A stretch of 64,000 nt of DNA, taken from contig NC_010681.1 of NCBI RefSeq assembly GCF_000020125.1, positions 3,844,001 to 3,908,000 of the forward strand, written 5' to 3'. The notes beneath the pieces were generated by a model. That model saw only the letters and a program-made list of their open reading frames with translations, made no database searches and was not told the DNA's origin. Below are positions 6,095-15,542 of the stretch, in pieces; the first letter of the stretch is position 1, and each line of letters opens with the position of its first letter. Position numbers and translations under genes: made by a program. Source of the stretch: Paraburkholderia phytofirmans PsJN (GTDB lineage: Bacteria; Pseudomonadota; Gammaproteobacteria; Burkholderiales; Burkholderiaceae).

Positions 6095-8208
6095 CGTCCC
6101 GGCTCCGCAATGTGCTGATGCGTAGCGGCACCGTCCGCACCCTCGCTGCTTTCGGCGTCGTCCTTCACGGCAGCCGCGTCGTTGCCGTCGAGTTCGGCTT
6201 TGGCCTGCGCCTCGGCTTCGCCTTCGGCGCTCTCGTCCGCGGCGTCGATGATCTCCTCTTCGCCCTCGTCCGCTTCTTCAGCCTCGCTGCCGCTCGTCAC
6301 CGTCGGCGCGTCGAGCACGTGCAGCAGACGCACGGACGCTTCGACGGTCAACTCATCGATCGACATCACTTCCATCTGCAAACGCGTGCCGCGCGCGTGC
6401 ACGCCGAGGCCCGGCACATGCAGAAGCAGCGGAATCTCTTCAAGACGCACCAGATCGCCCTTCACCACCGACGCCACGACCTGCTTCCTGTTCTCCTGCT
6501 TCAGCCAGCGCAGGCACCAGAAATATTCCATGCGACGCTGATGATCGGCATACGCGGTGTACGTATCGTCGAAACCCTGCACGACGGCGAACAGATCGGC
6601 GTCTTTGGGCTTGAACGGCGCAGCCAGTTTCGCGGTCACGCCATGCTGCACGCAGGCAATCAACTGCCACTGGTTCACCAGGTCGACGTAACGGCGCAGC
6701 GGCGATGTGCTCCACGCGTATTGCGTGACGCCGAGGCCTTCGTGCGGCGCGGCGTTGGTCTGCATGCGCGTGCGCTTCGGGCCGGTTGGCGCGCCGAATG
6801 CGCGTTGCGTGCGGTAAATGCCCGGCACGCCGTGGTCATGCAGGAACGCGCCCCACGATGAGTTCGCGAGAATCGCCAGTTCGGCGACGATCGTATCGAG
6901 CGGCGACCCACGACGGCGCGGCGTGATCGTGATGTGCTCGCCTTCCACGTAGAAGTTGAAGTCGGTGTTGCGCTGCACTTCGCGACGCAAACCGTAGCCG
7001 GCGCGCGCGGCCTGGCGCTTTTCGAACAGCGCCTGCGCGAACGGCCACAGCACGGCGATATCGTCCTTGTGCGGATAGTCGCCGCTGCCGGCGGCGAGCG
7101 CCTCTTCGGTGACCAACTCGTCGAGTGTGTTGTGGCGCAGGTTGTTCTTCACGAACACGCGCTCGGCGCGCGTTTCGCTCGCAACGATCTCCTGCGTCTC
7201 GCGATTGACGATCACATACAGCGAGAGCGCCGGACGCAAGCCGCCTTCGGCCAGCGTGAACGCTTCGACAACGCTGTCGGGCAGCATGGTGATTTTGTCG
7301 CCCGGCATATACACGGTCGACAGACGCGTGCGCGCGATCGCATCGACCTCGTCGCCCCGCTGAATGCCGAGCGCCGGCGCGGCGATGTGCACGCCGATCC
7401 GCACGCGGCCATCGGCCAGATGCTCGACGGAGAAAGCATCGTCGATTTCAGTCGTGGTGATGTCGTCGATCGAAAACGCCTGCACGTTCGCTTCGGGCAG
7501 ATCCTCCGGCAAGCTGCCGACGGTGACAGGCGGAAAGCCCGTGCCGTGCGGGAAAAACTCGGAGAGGAATTTCGCTTCGTGCAGCGCACGCGCCGACGGA
7601 ATGGCACCGTTTTCCAGCATCAGACGCGCTTGCGAAATACCGCGCGCCGCCGCCGCGGCTTCGAGCGCCTTGTACTCGATCGTGTTCTTGTCCGGCTTGG
7701 TCAACAGCCCCAGCGCCTTGCTGCCGGTGAAAGCTTCCGGCAGACGGCCGGCTTTCAGCTCGTCTTCGTATCCTGCCTGCACCAGCGCCTGCTGGCGTTT
7801 GCGCTCGAGGCCGGCGAGCGCCATCTTCAGTTGTTCCTGCGGCGCGCGCTGATACATGCCGCGGCCCTTGCGGCGGAAGTACACCGGCGAGCCATGCATG
7901 CGCAACACCAGCGCGGCGCGCTCGATCGACCCGAAGCTTTCGCCGAAATATTCGGCGCCGAGGGTCGCGAACGGAAATTCGTCGTCAGGCGCGCACTCCC
8001 ACAGGAAGTCCAGATCGATCTCCTGCGCGGCGGCGTCGGCCTGTTGCATCAGTTCGGCCGCGCTCGGCTTTTCGAATTCGATCAGCACGTCTTTCGCGCG
8101 CACCTTGGCGCGCCGGCCGCCCGGCAGCTCGACCTGAAAAGCATCGCCCTGGCGCGACAGCACGCTGCCGGCCTTGAAACTGCCCGATTCCTCGAAGAAA
8201 ACGTTCAC
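6091..8208 (-). CDS. RNase II/VacB-like exoribonuclease (RNB domain)
   Basis: This 705-aa protein of the RNB family degrades RNA 3' to 5'. The RNB domain spans roughly residues 240-560. Its metal site reads SIDDITTTEIDDA (246-258), where the usual pattern is D....(x)D.DD. The second acid is Glu (E254) rather than Asp, while D248, D256 and D257 are kept. A small N-terminal beta-domain (1-45) may bind RNA. The last 60 residues are an Ala/Glu/Asp-rich acidic tail, unlike the basic S1-type tail of RNase R. Length is between E. coli RNase II and RNase R. It is translationally coupled to aroE. Confidence 0.88.
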   Translation of the reverse strand: MNVFFEESGSFKAGSVLSRQGDAFQVELPGGRRAKVRAKDVLIEFEKPSAAELMQQADAAAQEIDLDFLWECAPDDEFPFATLGAEYFGESFGSIERAALVLRMHGSPVYFRRKGRGMYQRAPQEQLKMALAGLERKRQQALVQAGYEDELKAGRLPEAFTGSKALGLLTKPDKNTIEYKALEAAAAARGISQARLMLENGAIPSARALHEAKFLSEFFPHGTGFPPVTVGSLPEDLPEANVQAFSIDDITTTEIDDAFSVEHLADGRVRIGVHIAAPALGIQRGDEVDAIARTRLSTVYMPGDKITMLPDSVVEAFTLAEGGLRPALSLYVIVNRETQEIVASETRAERVFVKNNLRHNTLDELVTEEALAAGSGDYPHKDDIAVLWPFAQALFEKRQAARAGYGLRREVQRNTDFNFYVEGEHITITPRRRGSPLDTIVAELAILANSSWGAFLHDHGVPGIYRTQRAFGAPTGPKRTRMQTNAAPHEGLGVTQYAWSTSPLRRYVDLVNQWQLIACVQHGVTAKLAAPFKPKDADLFAVVQGFDDTYTAYADHQRRMEYFWCLRWLKQENRKQVVASVVKGDLVRLEEIPLLLHVPGLGVHARGTRLQMEVMSIDELTVEASVRLLHVLDAPTVTSGSEAEEADEGEEEIIDAADESAEGEAEAQAKAELDGNDAAAVKDDAESSEGADGAATHQHIAEPGR

Positions 8209-8349
8209 TCAATACTCTCGTTCTGACTTGCATCTGCCGGCGCGCCCGATCTGGTTCAGCGATCGGTCATTGCGTGCGCGGCACGGCAACGTGTTCGTGG
8301 TAGTGGATCCGCGGCGCGGTACGCGCGCGCCTGCGGCATGACTCATGAT

Positions 8350-8367
8350 GCGCGGCAACTGCCGCGC
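8350..8367 (-). other. GC-rich hairpin between the nuclease and esterase genes
   Basis: GCGCGGC-AACT-GCCGCGC forms a 7-bp stem without a following T-run. It lies downstream of the esterase and mpl pair and could slow polymerase or protect a 3' end. It is not a canonical intrinsic terminator. Confidence 0.4.
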
Positions 8368-8414
8368 TGCCGGAACGCCCGGCGTGACGTGACTTATCGC
8401 GACATCAAGCGGCT

Positions 8415-9017
8415 TCAAGCGGCTTCGCGCGGCGCCGGCGGCTCGACGTCTTCCGCGTCGCAAAAGGCCAGCACGTCGTCGACGTATTGCGCAAACTCGC
8501 TGATCGCGTGGTCGCTCCCTTCGATCAGCGTAGTCCGTGCGCCGGGATAGTGCGCAAGCATTTCGCGGTAGTCGAGCACCTCGTCGCCGGTGGCGGCCAT
8601 CAAATAGTAGCGTTCGGGCCGCGTGATCTCGGCGACGCCGAGCGCGCGCAACTCATCCAGATGATGCGGCTCGACGACGATGCTGCCGCCGCCATGCCAC
8701 AACGGCTGCTCGCCGAGATAGGCGCTCAGATCGCGCTGCGGCACGACCGCCGGGTTCAGCAGCACTGCCGGCCAGCCGTGCTTTTCAGCCAGATGCGTGG
8801 CGAAATAGCCGCCGAGTGAACTGCCGATCAGCGTGACGTTTTTCGGCCGGGCCGCGGCCACCAGCGATTCGGCGAGCGCCACGGTCTCGAACGGCGAAAC
8901 CGGCAACATTGGGCAGCACCATTCGTCGCTGCGGCCGAGTTCGACGAGCCGCGCCGCCAGCACGCGCGCCTTGAATGAATTGGGCGACGAGCGGAAACCG
9001 TGCAGATAAAGGATCAC
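8415..9017 (-). CDS. YqiA-like alpha/beta-fold esterase
   Basis: The GTG at 9017 is taken as start because it overlaps the mpl stop by four bases (GTGA) and begins directly at the first beta-strand (ILYLHGF). The 200-aa product is a small serine hydrolase: oxyanion motif LHGFRSSP, nucleophile S67 in GSSLGG, acid in TGDEVLDY and histidine in GSDHAISEF. The substrate is unknown; YqiA/YcfP relatives hydrolyse short acyl esters. A much longer frame extends upstream through mpl in another phase but has no coding character there. Coupling to mpl is clear, but a functional link is not established. Confidence 0.88.
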   Translation of the reverse strand: MILYLHGFRSSPNSFKARVLAARLVELGRSDEWCCPMLPVSPFETVALAESLVAAARPKNVTLIGSSLGGYFATHLAEKHGWPAVLLNPAVVPQRDLSAYLGEQPLWHGGGSIVVEPHHLDELRALGVAEITRPERYYLMAATGDEVLDYREMLAHYPGARTTLIEGSDHAISEFAQYVDDVLAFCDAEDVEPPAPREAA

Positions 9018-10408
9018 GAAGCGCCTCGCGCGGAAAGGGCGTCGAGCAGTCTCTGATGCACGCCGCCGAAGCCGCCGTTGCTCATCACCAGAATCTGGTC
9101 GCCTGGGCGCGCTGCGTGGACCACCGCTTTGACGAGCGCGTCGAGATTGTCGAAAGCCTGCGCCTTGCCGCCGAGCGGCGCGAGCGCCTCGCCGAGATTC
9201 CAGCCGAGCGCGTCGCGGCCGCTCGGCGCGCCGTAGCCGAATACGAGATCGGCGTCGGCGAGACTGGCCGGCAATTGCGCTTTCATCACGCCGAGCTTCA
9301 TGGTGTTCGAGCGCGGTTCCAGCACGGCGAGAATCCGCGTGTTGTGGCGGCCGACGCGGGCGCGCAACCCGGCTACGGTCGTGTCGATGGCGGTTGGGTG
9401 ATGCGCGAAGTCGTCGTACACGGTCACGCCGTCGACGCTGCCGCGCACTTCCATGCGGCGCTTGACGTTGCGAAAGCTCGCCAGCGACCGGGCGGCCTGC
9501 GCCGGCGGCACGCCGACATGGCGCGCGGCGGCGATTGCGGCCAGCGCGTTCATGCGGTTGTGCTCGCCTTGCACCTGCCATTCGACCACGCCGACGCGCG
9601 CACTGTTGTGATAGACGGCGAAACGCTCGTCGACCGGCACGCCGTCTTCCGCCGGCAGGGTTTGCCAGCCGCCCTGCACGCCGAAGCGCTCCACTTCGCT
9701 CCAGCAGCCGCGCGTCAGCACGCGCTCGAGCGCGTCTTCACGACCGTTCGTGACCACTCGGCCGATGCCCGGCACGGTCCGGATCAGGTGATGGAACTGC
9801 GTTTCGATCGCGCCCAGATCCGGGAAGATGTCTGCGTGATCGAATTCGAGGTTGTTCAGCACCGCGGTCTTGGGCCGGTAGTGGACGAACTTGGAGCGCT
9901 TGTCGAAGAAGGCCGTGTCGTACTCGTCGGCTTCGATCACGAAGAAGCTGGAATCGGTCAGCCGCGCGGACACGCCGAAATTCAGCGGCACGCCGCCGAT
10001 CAGAAAACCCGGATTGAGGCCGGCGTCTTCGAGCAGCCACGTCAGCATCGAACTGGTCGTCGTCTTGCCGTGCGTGCCAGCCACCGCCAGCACCCATTTG
10101 CCGTTCAGCACATGCTCGCCGAGCCATTGCGGGCCGGAGGTGTACGGCAGGCCGCGGTCGAGAATGGCTTCCATCAGCGGGTTGCCGCGCGAGACCACAT
10201 TGCCGATCACGAACAGGTCCGCGTTCAGGCCGTTCAACTGGTCCGCGTCGTAGCCTTCAATCAGGCCAATGCCTTGCGCCTCGAGCTGCGTGCTCATGGG
10301 CGGATAGACGCCGGCGTCGCAACCCGTCACGGTGTGGCCCGCGCCGCGCGCGAGGACCGCGAGACCGCCCATGAACGTGCCGCAGATACCGAGAATGTGG
10401 ATGTGCAT
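9014..10408 (-). CDS. mpl: UDP-N-acetylmuramate:L-alanyl-gamma-D-glutamyl-meso-DAP ligase
   Basis: This 464-aa Mur-ligase homologue attaches recycled murein tripeptide directly to UDP-MurNAc, bypassing murC, murD and murE. The N-terminal Rossmann segment reads HILGICGTFMGGLA; the P-loop is [11 protein letters not shown] (about residues 110-120). The third-domain motif includes YDDFAHHPTAI. The GICGTFMGG variant and lack of the MurC-type N-terminus separate it from MurC, which is present elsewhere in the window. It pairs functionally with ampD (25854-26450), which releases the tripeptide. It is divergent from the 10687 gene, with about 280 bp between. Confidence 0.95.
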   Translation of the reverse strand: MHIHILGICGTFMGGLAVLARGAGHTVTGCDAGVYPPMSTQLEAQGIGLIEGYDADQLNGLNADLFVIGNVVSRGNPLMEAILDRGLPYTSGPQWLGEHVLNGKWVLAVAGTHGKTTTSSMLTWLLEDAGLNPGFLIGGVPLNFGVSARLTDSSFFVIEADEYDTAFFDKRSKFVHYRPKTAVLNNLEFDHADIFPDLGAIETQFHHLIRTVPGIGRVVTNGREDALERVLTRGCWSEVERFGVQGGWQTLPAEDGVPVDERFAVYHNSARVGVVEWQVQGEHNRMNALAAIAAARHVGVPPAQAARSLASFRNVKRRMEVRGSVDGVTVYDDFAHHPTAIDTTVAGLRARVGRHNTRILAVLEPRSNTMKLGVMKAQLPASLADADLVFGYGAPSGRDALGWNLGEALAPLGGKAQAFDNLDALVKAVVHAARPGDQILVMSNGGFGGVHQRLLDALSARGAS

Positions 10409-10454
10409 AAGCCTGTCGTGCCGCGCGGGCGTTTTTCTTGGAAGGGCCCCTACT

Positions 10455-10485
10455 AATCCGGCGCTTCGCGCCAGTCCCCCGAGGG
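10455..10485. other. Two adjacent GC hairpins in the mpl upstream region
   Basis: GGCGC-TTC-GCGCC is followed closely by CCCCC-GA-GGGGG. They sit within the 278-bp divergent region and would lie in the mpl leader. No T-run follows, so they may be leader structure or an intergenic repeat. Confidence 0.4.
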
Positions 10486-10686
10486 GGCAAGAAAAGCGGG
10501 CGCGGCCCGGCGTTTTCCTGAGAGGGATGGGAGCGCAGAAGAGCGGCCGAAACGACCGTCTGCAAAGGACGCTATTGTAACCGACGCCTTTCGATCGCCC
10601 TATGCGCGCTCGCCCGCGCCGCCGCGCCCGGCGCGCTGCGCGACCCGCCAGGAAAGGCCGTCGTCAATCTCTAGTATCATCGAGGG

Positions 10687-11340
10687 ATGGTTCGCAAATC
10701 ACACTTCGATCCGCAGCGCGTGCGCGAGGAAATCGCCATCGCGGCTGCCCGCATGATCGCCGAAGACGGTCTGGACTACGCCACGGCGAAGCGCAAAGCC
10801 GCCCGCCAAGTGGTCGGCGAGAGCCGTGTTGCCGGCGAATGGCTGCCGGATAACGACCAGATCGAGGAAGAAATCCGCGAGTATCAGTCGCTGTTCCAGG
10901 GCGACAGCCAGCCCGCGCTGCTGCGGCGGCTGCGCTGCGTCGCGGTCGACTGGATGGAACGGCTTGCGCCGTTCAACCCTTATTTGACCGGCGCGGTGTT
11001 GGGCGGCACCGCCGGCGAGCACTCGGATATTCACCTTCAGGTGTTCTGCGACAACCCGAAGGAAGTCGCGATCTATTTTCTGAACGCCGACATTCAGTAC
11101 GACGTCTCGGAAACGCGGCACTTTGCCGGCCGCGGTTATGTCGAGACGCTCAGCTTCCTGTGGCGCCCCACGAATGAAGGGCGCGAGGCGGAGCCGGTCG
11201 GCCTGCACGTGGCGCTTTACGAAACGGACGACCTGCGCGGCGCGGTACGCGCCGACGCGCGCGGCCGCACGGCGCGCGCGAATCTGCAGGCCGTGCAGAC
11301 GCTGCTCGACGGCAGCGACGTCGCTCCTACAACCAACTAG
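10687..11340 (+). CDS. Conserved protein with nucleotidyltransferase-like fold
   Basis: This 217-aa protein is of unproven function. Residues 1-60 are helical and basic. At about residues 100-120 the sequence FNPYLTGAVLGGTAGEHSDI resembles the G-S...D-x-D strand-turn of polymerase-beta-type nucleotidyltransferases. Here the Ser is replaced and only part of the acidic pair is kept (SDIHLQVF), so activity is doubtful. It lies ten bases ahead of the TlpA-like gene and probably shares its transcript. An old annotation as a Mur ligase would not be supported by its motifs. Confidence 0.7.
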   Translation: MVRKSHFDPQRVREEIAIAAARMIAEDGLDYATAKRKAARQVVGESRVAGEWLPDNDQIEEEIREYQSLFQGDSQPALLRRLRCVAVDWMERLAPFNPYLTGAVLGGTAGEHSDIHLQVFCDNPKEVAIYFLNADIQYDVSETRHFAGRGYVETLSFLWRPTNEGREAEPVGLHVALYETDDLRGAVRADARGRTARANLQAVQTLLDGSDVAPTTN

Positions 11341-11350
11341 ACTGACCAAG

Positions 11351-11902
11351 ATGAATACGAGACGGATTCTGGCGGGCGCGTGTGTCGCCATCGTCGCCGC
11401 GGGCGGCGGGGTACTGGCCAACCACTGGCTGAATGGCGGCGTGGAGGAAGTCGCGCACGCCGCCCAGCCAACCTCTTCTCAAAGCGCAGTCGGGCAACTC
11501 TGGACCGCCCCTGTCACGACGGTGGACGGCAAGCCACAAACGCTAAGTGTGCTCAAAGGGCACCCAATCGTCGTCAACTTCTGGGCCTCGTGGTGCGGGC
11601 CTTGCGTCGAGGAAATGCCGGCTCTGTCGCAGCTTCAGCGCGATTACGCGAAAAAAGGCATCCAGTTCGTCGGACTTGGCGTCGATTCCGAGAAAAACGT
11701 CCAGGCGTTCCTGCAGAAAGTGAAAGTGGCGTACCCGATCTATATCGCCGGCTTCGGCGGCGCCGACCTCGCGCGCGCGTTCGGCAATACTGCGGGCGGG
11801 CTGCCGTTTACCGTCGTAATCGACGCAAAAGGCAACATTCGCTCGACAAAATTAGGACAAATCGACCCGCAGGCGCTGAAACAGACGCTCGACACGCTTT
11901 AA
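11351..11902 (+). CDS. TlpA/ResA-type membrane-anchored thioredoxin
   Basis: This 183-aa protein has an N-terminal signal or anchor (residues 5-25) followed by a thioredoxin fold in the periplasm. The redox site is WCGPC (C82 and C85), and the cis-proline loop is in GGLPFTVVI. The active site suggests a reductant of apocytochrome c or other periplasmic disulfides. The ATG at 11351 gives a plausible signal peptide, whereas the open frame upstream overlaps the previous gene without one. It is close behind the nucleotidyltransferase-like gene. Confidence 0.9.
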   Translation: MNTRRILAGACVAIVAAGGGVLANHWLNGGVEEVAHAAQPTSSQSAVGQLWTAPVTTVDGKPQTLSVLKGHPIVVNFWASWCGPCVEEMPALSQLQRDYAKKGIQFVGLGVDSEKNVQAFLQKVKVAYPIYIAGFGGADLARAFGNTAGGLPFTVVIDAKGNIRSTKLGQIDPQALKQTLDTL

Positions 11903-12036
11903 ATTTCACATTCTTTTGACGCTCGATTACCCGCGGAAGGCGTGAAATTGCGCGCAAATTCCGCGGATTTGAGAGAAGATGGGCGCCCGGCGCGGCCGCA
12001 AAGTGCCGCCCGCATCGATCCGTACGTGCGCGAAAC

Positions 12037-12066
12037 TAGACAAGTTTCTCTAATCAGCGCTAAAGT
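12037..12066 (+). promoter_or_regulatory. Putative promoter of aroQ-accB-accC
   Basis: TAGACA (12037-12042) and TAAAGT (12061-12066) are 18 bp apart, with a predicted start about 25 nt before the aroQ ATG. The region is AT-richer than its surroundings. Support is consensus only. Confidence 0.35.
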
Positions 12067-12096
12067 GCGCCCAATTCCACGGAAAAAGAAGCGACC

Positions 12097-12552
12097 ATGA
12101 CGCGACTGCTGGTACTGCACGGCCCCAACCTCAACCTTCTCGGCACCCGGGAACCCGAGGTCTACGGTCGCGTGACCTTACCGCAGATCGATCAAGCGCT
12201 GGCGGACCGCGCAGCGGACGCAGGCGTCGAACTCGCGTCGTTCCAGAGCAATCACGAAGGCGCTCTGGTGGACCGCATTCAATCCGCGCGGACTGAACAA
12301 ACCGATTTCATTCTGATCAATCCCGCCGCGTACACGCACACCAGCGTGGCCATTCGGGACGCACTGGCGGGGGTCGGCATCCCGTTCGTCGAGATTCATC
12401 TGTCGAACGTGCATCGTCGCGAACCGTTCCGGCATCACTCGTATTTCTCCGACCAGGCTGAGGGCGTGATTTGCGGCCTCGGCTGGAAGGGATATCTGTA
12501 CGCGCTCGAATTCGCGCTCGACCGGCTTTCCGCCGGCTCGTCGCGCGGCTGA
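12097..12552 (+). CDS. aroQ: 3-dehydroquinate dehydratase, type II
   Basis: This 151-aa dodecameric-type enzyme removes water from 3-dehydroquinate. The catalytic residues are visible: R18 and Y23 in [11 protein letters not shown] and H101 in [15 protein letters not shown] forms the substrate anion site. Length is normal. It begins the aroQ-accB-accC-prmA run, a frequent gene order in proteobacteria. Confidence 0.97.
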   Translation: MTRLLVLHGPNLNLLGTREPEVYGRVTLPQIDQALADRAADAGVELASFQSNHEGALVDRIQSARTEQTDFILINPAAYTHTSVAIRDALAGVGIPFVEIHLSNVHRREPFRHHSYFSDQAEGVICGLGWKGYLYALEFALDRLSAGSSRG

Positions 12553-12619
12553 TTCCAAACACGTCTAATTTGCGCCGGCTGCGCACGCGCCGGCACTTTC
12601 GCATTAAAGGGGCTGCCTG

Positions 12620-13090
12620 ATGGACTTACGTAAACTGAAAACTCTGATCGACCTCGTCTCGGAGTCCGGTATTTCCGAACTCGAAGTGACCGAAGGCGAA
12701 GGCAAGGTCCGCATCGTCAAGAATGCGCCGCCTGTTTACGTGCAGCCGTCCGCCTCGTATGCGCCGCAATACGCGCAGCCGGCACCGGCAATCGGTGGCG
12801 AAGCGCCGGCCGCGGCGGCAGCCGCACCGGCCACGCCGGCCGCCGCCGCGCCGCAAGGCCATGTGGTGACCTCGCCCATGGTCGGCACCTTCTACCGCGC
12901 GCCGTCCCCGGGCGCCGATCCGTTCGTCCAGGTGGGCGACACGGTCAAGGAAGGCCAGACGATCTGCATCATCGAAGCGATGAAGCTGCTCAACGAAATC
13001 GAGTCGGACAAGTCCGGCGTGGTGAAGGAAATCCTCGTCGAAAACGGTCAGGCGGTCGAGTACGGCCAACCGCTGTTCGTGGTCGGCTGA
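12620..13090 (+). CDS. accB: Acetyl-CoA carboxylase biotin carboxyl carrier protein
   Basis: This 156-aa carrier accepts CO2 on biotin and passes it to the carboxyltransferase in the first step of fatty acid synthesis. The biotinylated lysine is K122 in EAMKL. The C-terminal biotinyl domain begins near residue 80 ([13 protein letters not shown]). A mobile Pro/Ala linker occupies about residues 45-80. The ATG lies 67 bp after aroQ, and that gap contains repeated GCCGGC arms. Partner accC follows. Confidence 0.97.
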   Translation: MDLRKLKTLIDLVSESGISELEVTEGEGKVRIVKNAPPVYVQPSASYAPQYAQPAPAIGGEAPAAAAAAPATPAAAAPQGHVVTSPMVGTFYRAPSPGADPFVQVGDTVKEGQTICIIEAMKLLNEIESDKSGVVKEILVENGQAVEYGQPLFVVG

Positions 13091-13127
13091 CGCGGCACGC
13101 TCTGCGCTTTATTGTGCGCATGCCGCC

Positions 13128-13154
13128 CGCGCGCCCGTTTTCCCCGGGCGCGCG
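13128..13154 (+). other. 10-bp GC hairpin between accB and accC
   Basis: CGCGCGCCCG pairs perfectly with CGGGCGCGCG around a TTTTCCC loop. It lies in the 130-bp accB-accC gap. There is no T-run after the stem, so it is more likely an RNA-stability or processing element than a terminator. Confidence 0.6.
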
Positions 13155-13220
13155 ACCGATCCTCTGAGGCAGCCGGCGTTGTGAGCAACCCGGCGCCCAT
13201 TGATGAGTCGAAAAACCGCT

Positions 13221-14588
<1,368 letters not shown>

Positions 14589-14591
14589 CTC

Positions 14592-15494
14592 ATGAGCTAC
14601 CGGGAACTGATCGCCGAGCTGGCACGCGAGCACGCGGAGGAATTCTCCGACGCGCTGCTCGAGTTGGGTGCGTTGTCCGTGTCGGTCGAAGATGCGGACG
14701 CCGACACGCCCGACGAACAGCCGCTGTTCGGCGAGCCCGGTCTCACGCCGGATCGCACGGCGTGGCAGCGTTCGCGCGTGATCGCGCTGCTCGCGCCGGA
14801 GCACGAGCCGGCTGTGTTGCTCACCGCCGCGGCCAATGAAATCGGCCTGCCGGCGGCCCCGTCGTTCACCGTGCGTGAAGTCGAAGATCAGGATTGGGTG
14901 CGGCTCACGCAGTCGCAGTTCGATCCGATCAAGATCGGCGAACGCATCTGGGTCGTGCCGTCATGGCACGATGCGCCGGACCCCGAAGCACTGGTGCTGG
15001 AGCTGGATCCTGGGCTCGCCTTCGGCACCGGCAGCCATCCCACTACGCGGCTTTGCATGGAATGGCTGGAGCAGTCGGTGCAGCCCGAGCAGTCCGTGCT
15101 CGACTACGGCTGCGGCTCCGGCATCCTCGCGATCCTCGCGAAAAAGTGCGGCGCGAATCCCGTGTACGGCATCGACATCGATCCGCAAGCGGTCGAGTCG
15201 GCGCGTCACAATAGCGAGCGCAACCGCGCGGAAGTCATCTACGGCCTGCCCGACGAATGCCCCACCGGCGAGTTCGATATCGTGGTCGCTAATATTCTCT
15301 CCAACCCGCTCAAACTGATGGCCTCGATGCTCACGTCGAAGGTCAAGCCGGGCGGCAAGATCGCGCTATCCGGCATTCTGGCGCGGCAAGCGGACGAGGT
15401 CGCGCAGGTCTACTCACGGTGGATCGACATCAGCGTATGGCGCGAACACGAAGGTTGGGTGTGCCTGTCGGGAACGCGTCGCGAAAGCCATTAG
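14592..15494 (+). CDS. prmA: Ribosomal protein L11 methyltransferase
   Basis: This 300-aa SAM-dependent enzyme trimethylates ribosomal protein L11. An N-terminal substrate-recognition domain (1-100) precedes the class I methyltransferase domain. The SAM loop reads [14 protein letters not shown] and the second-strand acid lies in [15 protein letters not shown] and VVANIL are typical PrmA motifs. The start is three bases after accC, indicating co-translation. Confidence 0.96.
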   Translation: MSYRELIAELAREHAEEFSDALLELGALSVSVEDADADTPDEQPLFGEPGLTPDRTAWQRSRVIALLAPEHEPAVLLTAAANEIGLPAAPSFTVREVEDQDWVRLTQSQFDPIKIGERIWVVPSWHDAPDPEALVLELDPGLAFGTGSHPTTRLCMEWLEQSVQPEQSVLDYGCGSGILAILAKKCGANPVYGIDIDPQAVESARHNSERNRAEVIYGLPDECPTGEFDIVVANILSNPLKLMASMLTSKVKPGGKIALSGILARQADEVAQVYSRWIDISVWREHEGWVCLSGTRRESH

Positions 15495-15542
15495 AATAAG
15501 GCGTATTGTCCAACCAACGGCCTTCCGGCTCACCGGCTCAAT

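Noticed and set aside
8415..9581. 388-codon form of the esterase
   Set aside because: The extra N-terminal 188 residues are an out-of-frame translation of mpl; the GTG overlapping the mpl stop is a better start.
8975..10456. 493-codon frame antisense to mpl
   Set aside because: Shadow frame of a clear Mur-ligase gene; no domain recognised.
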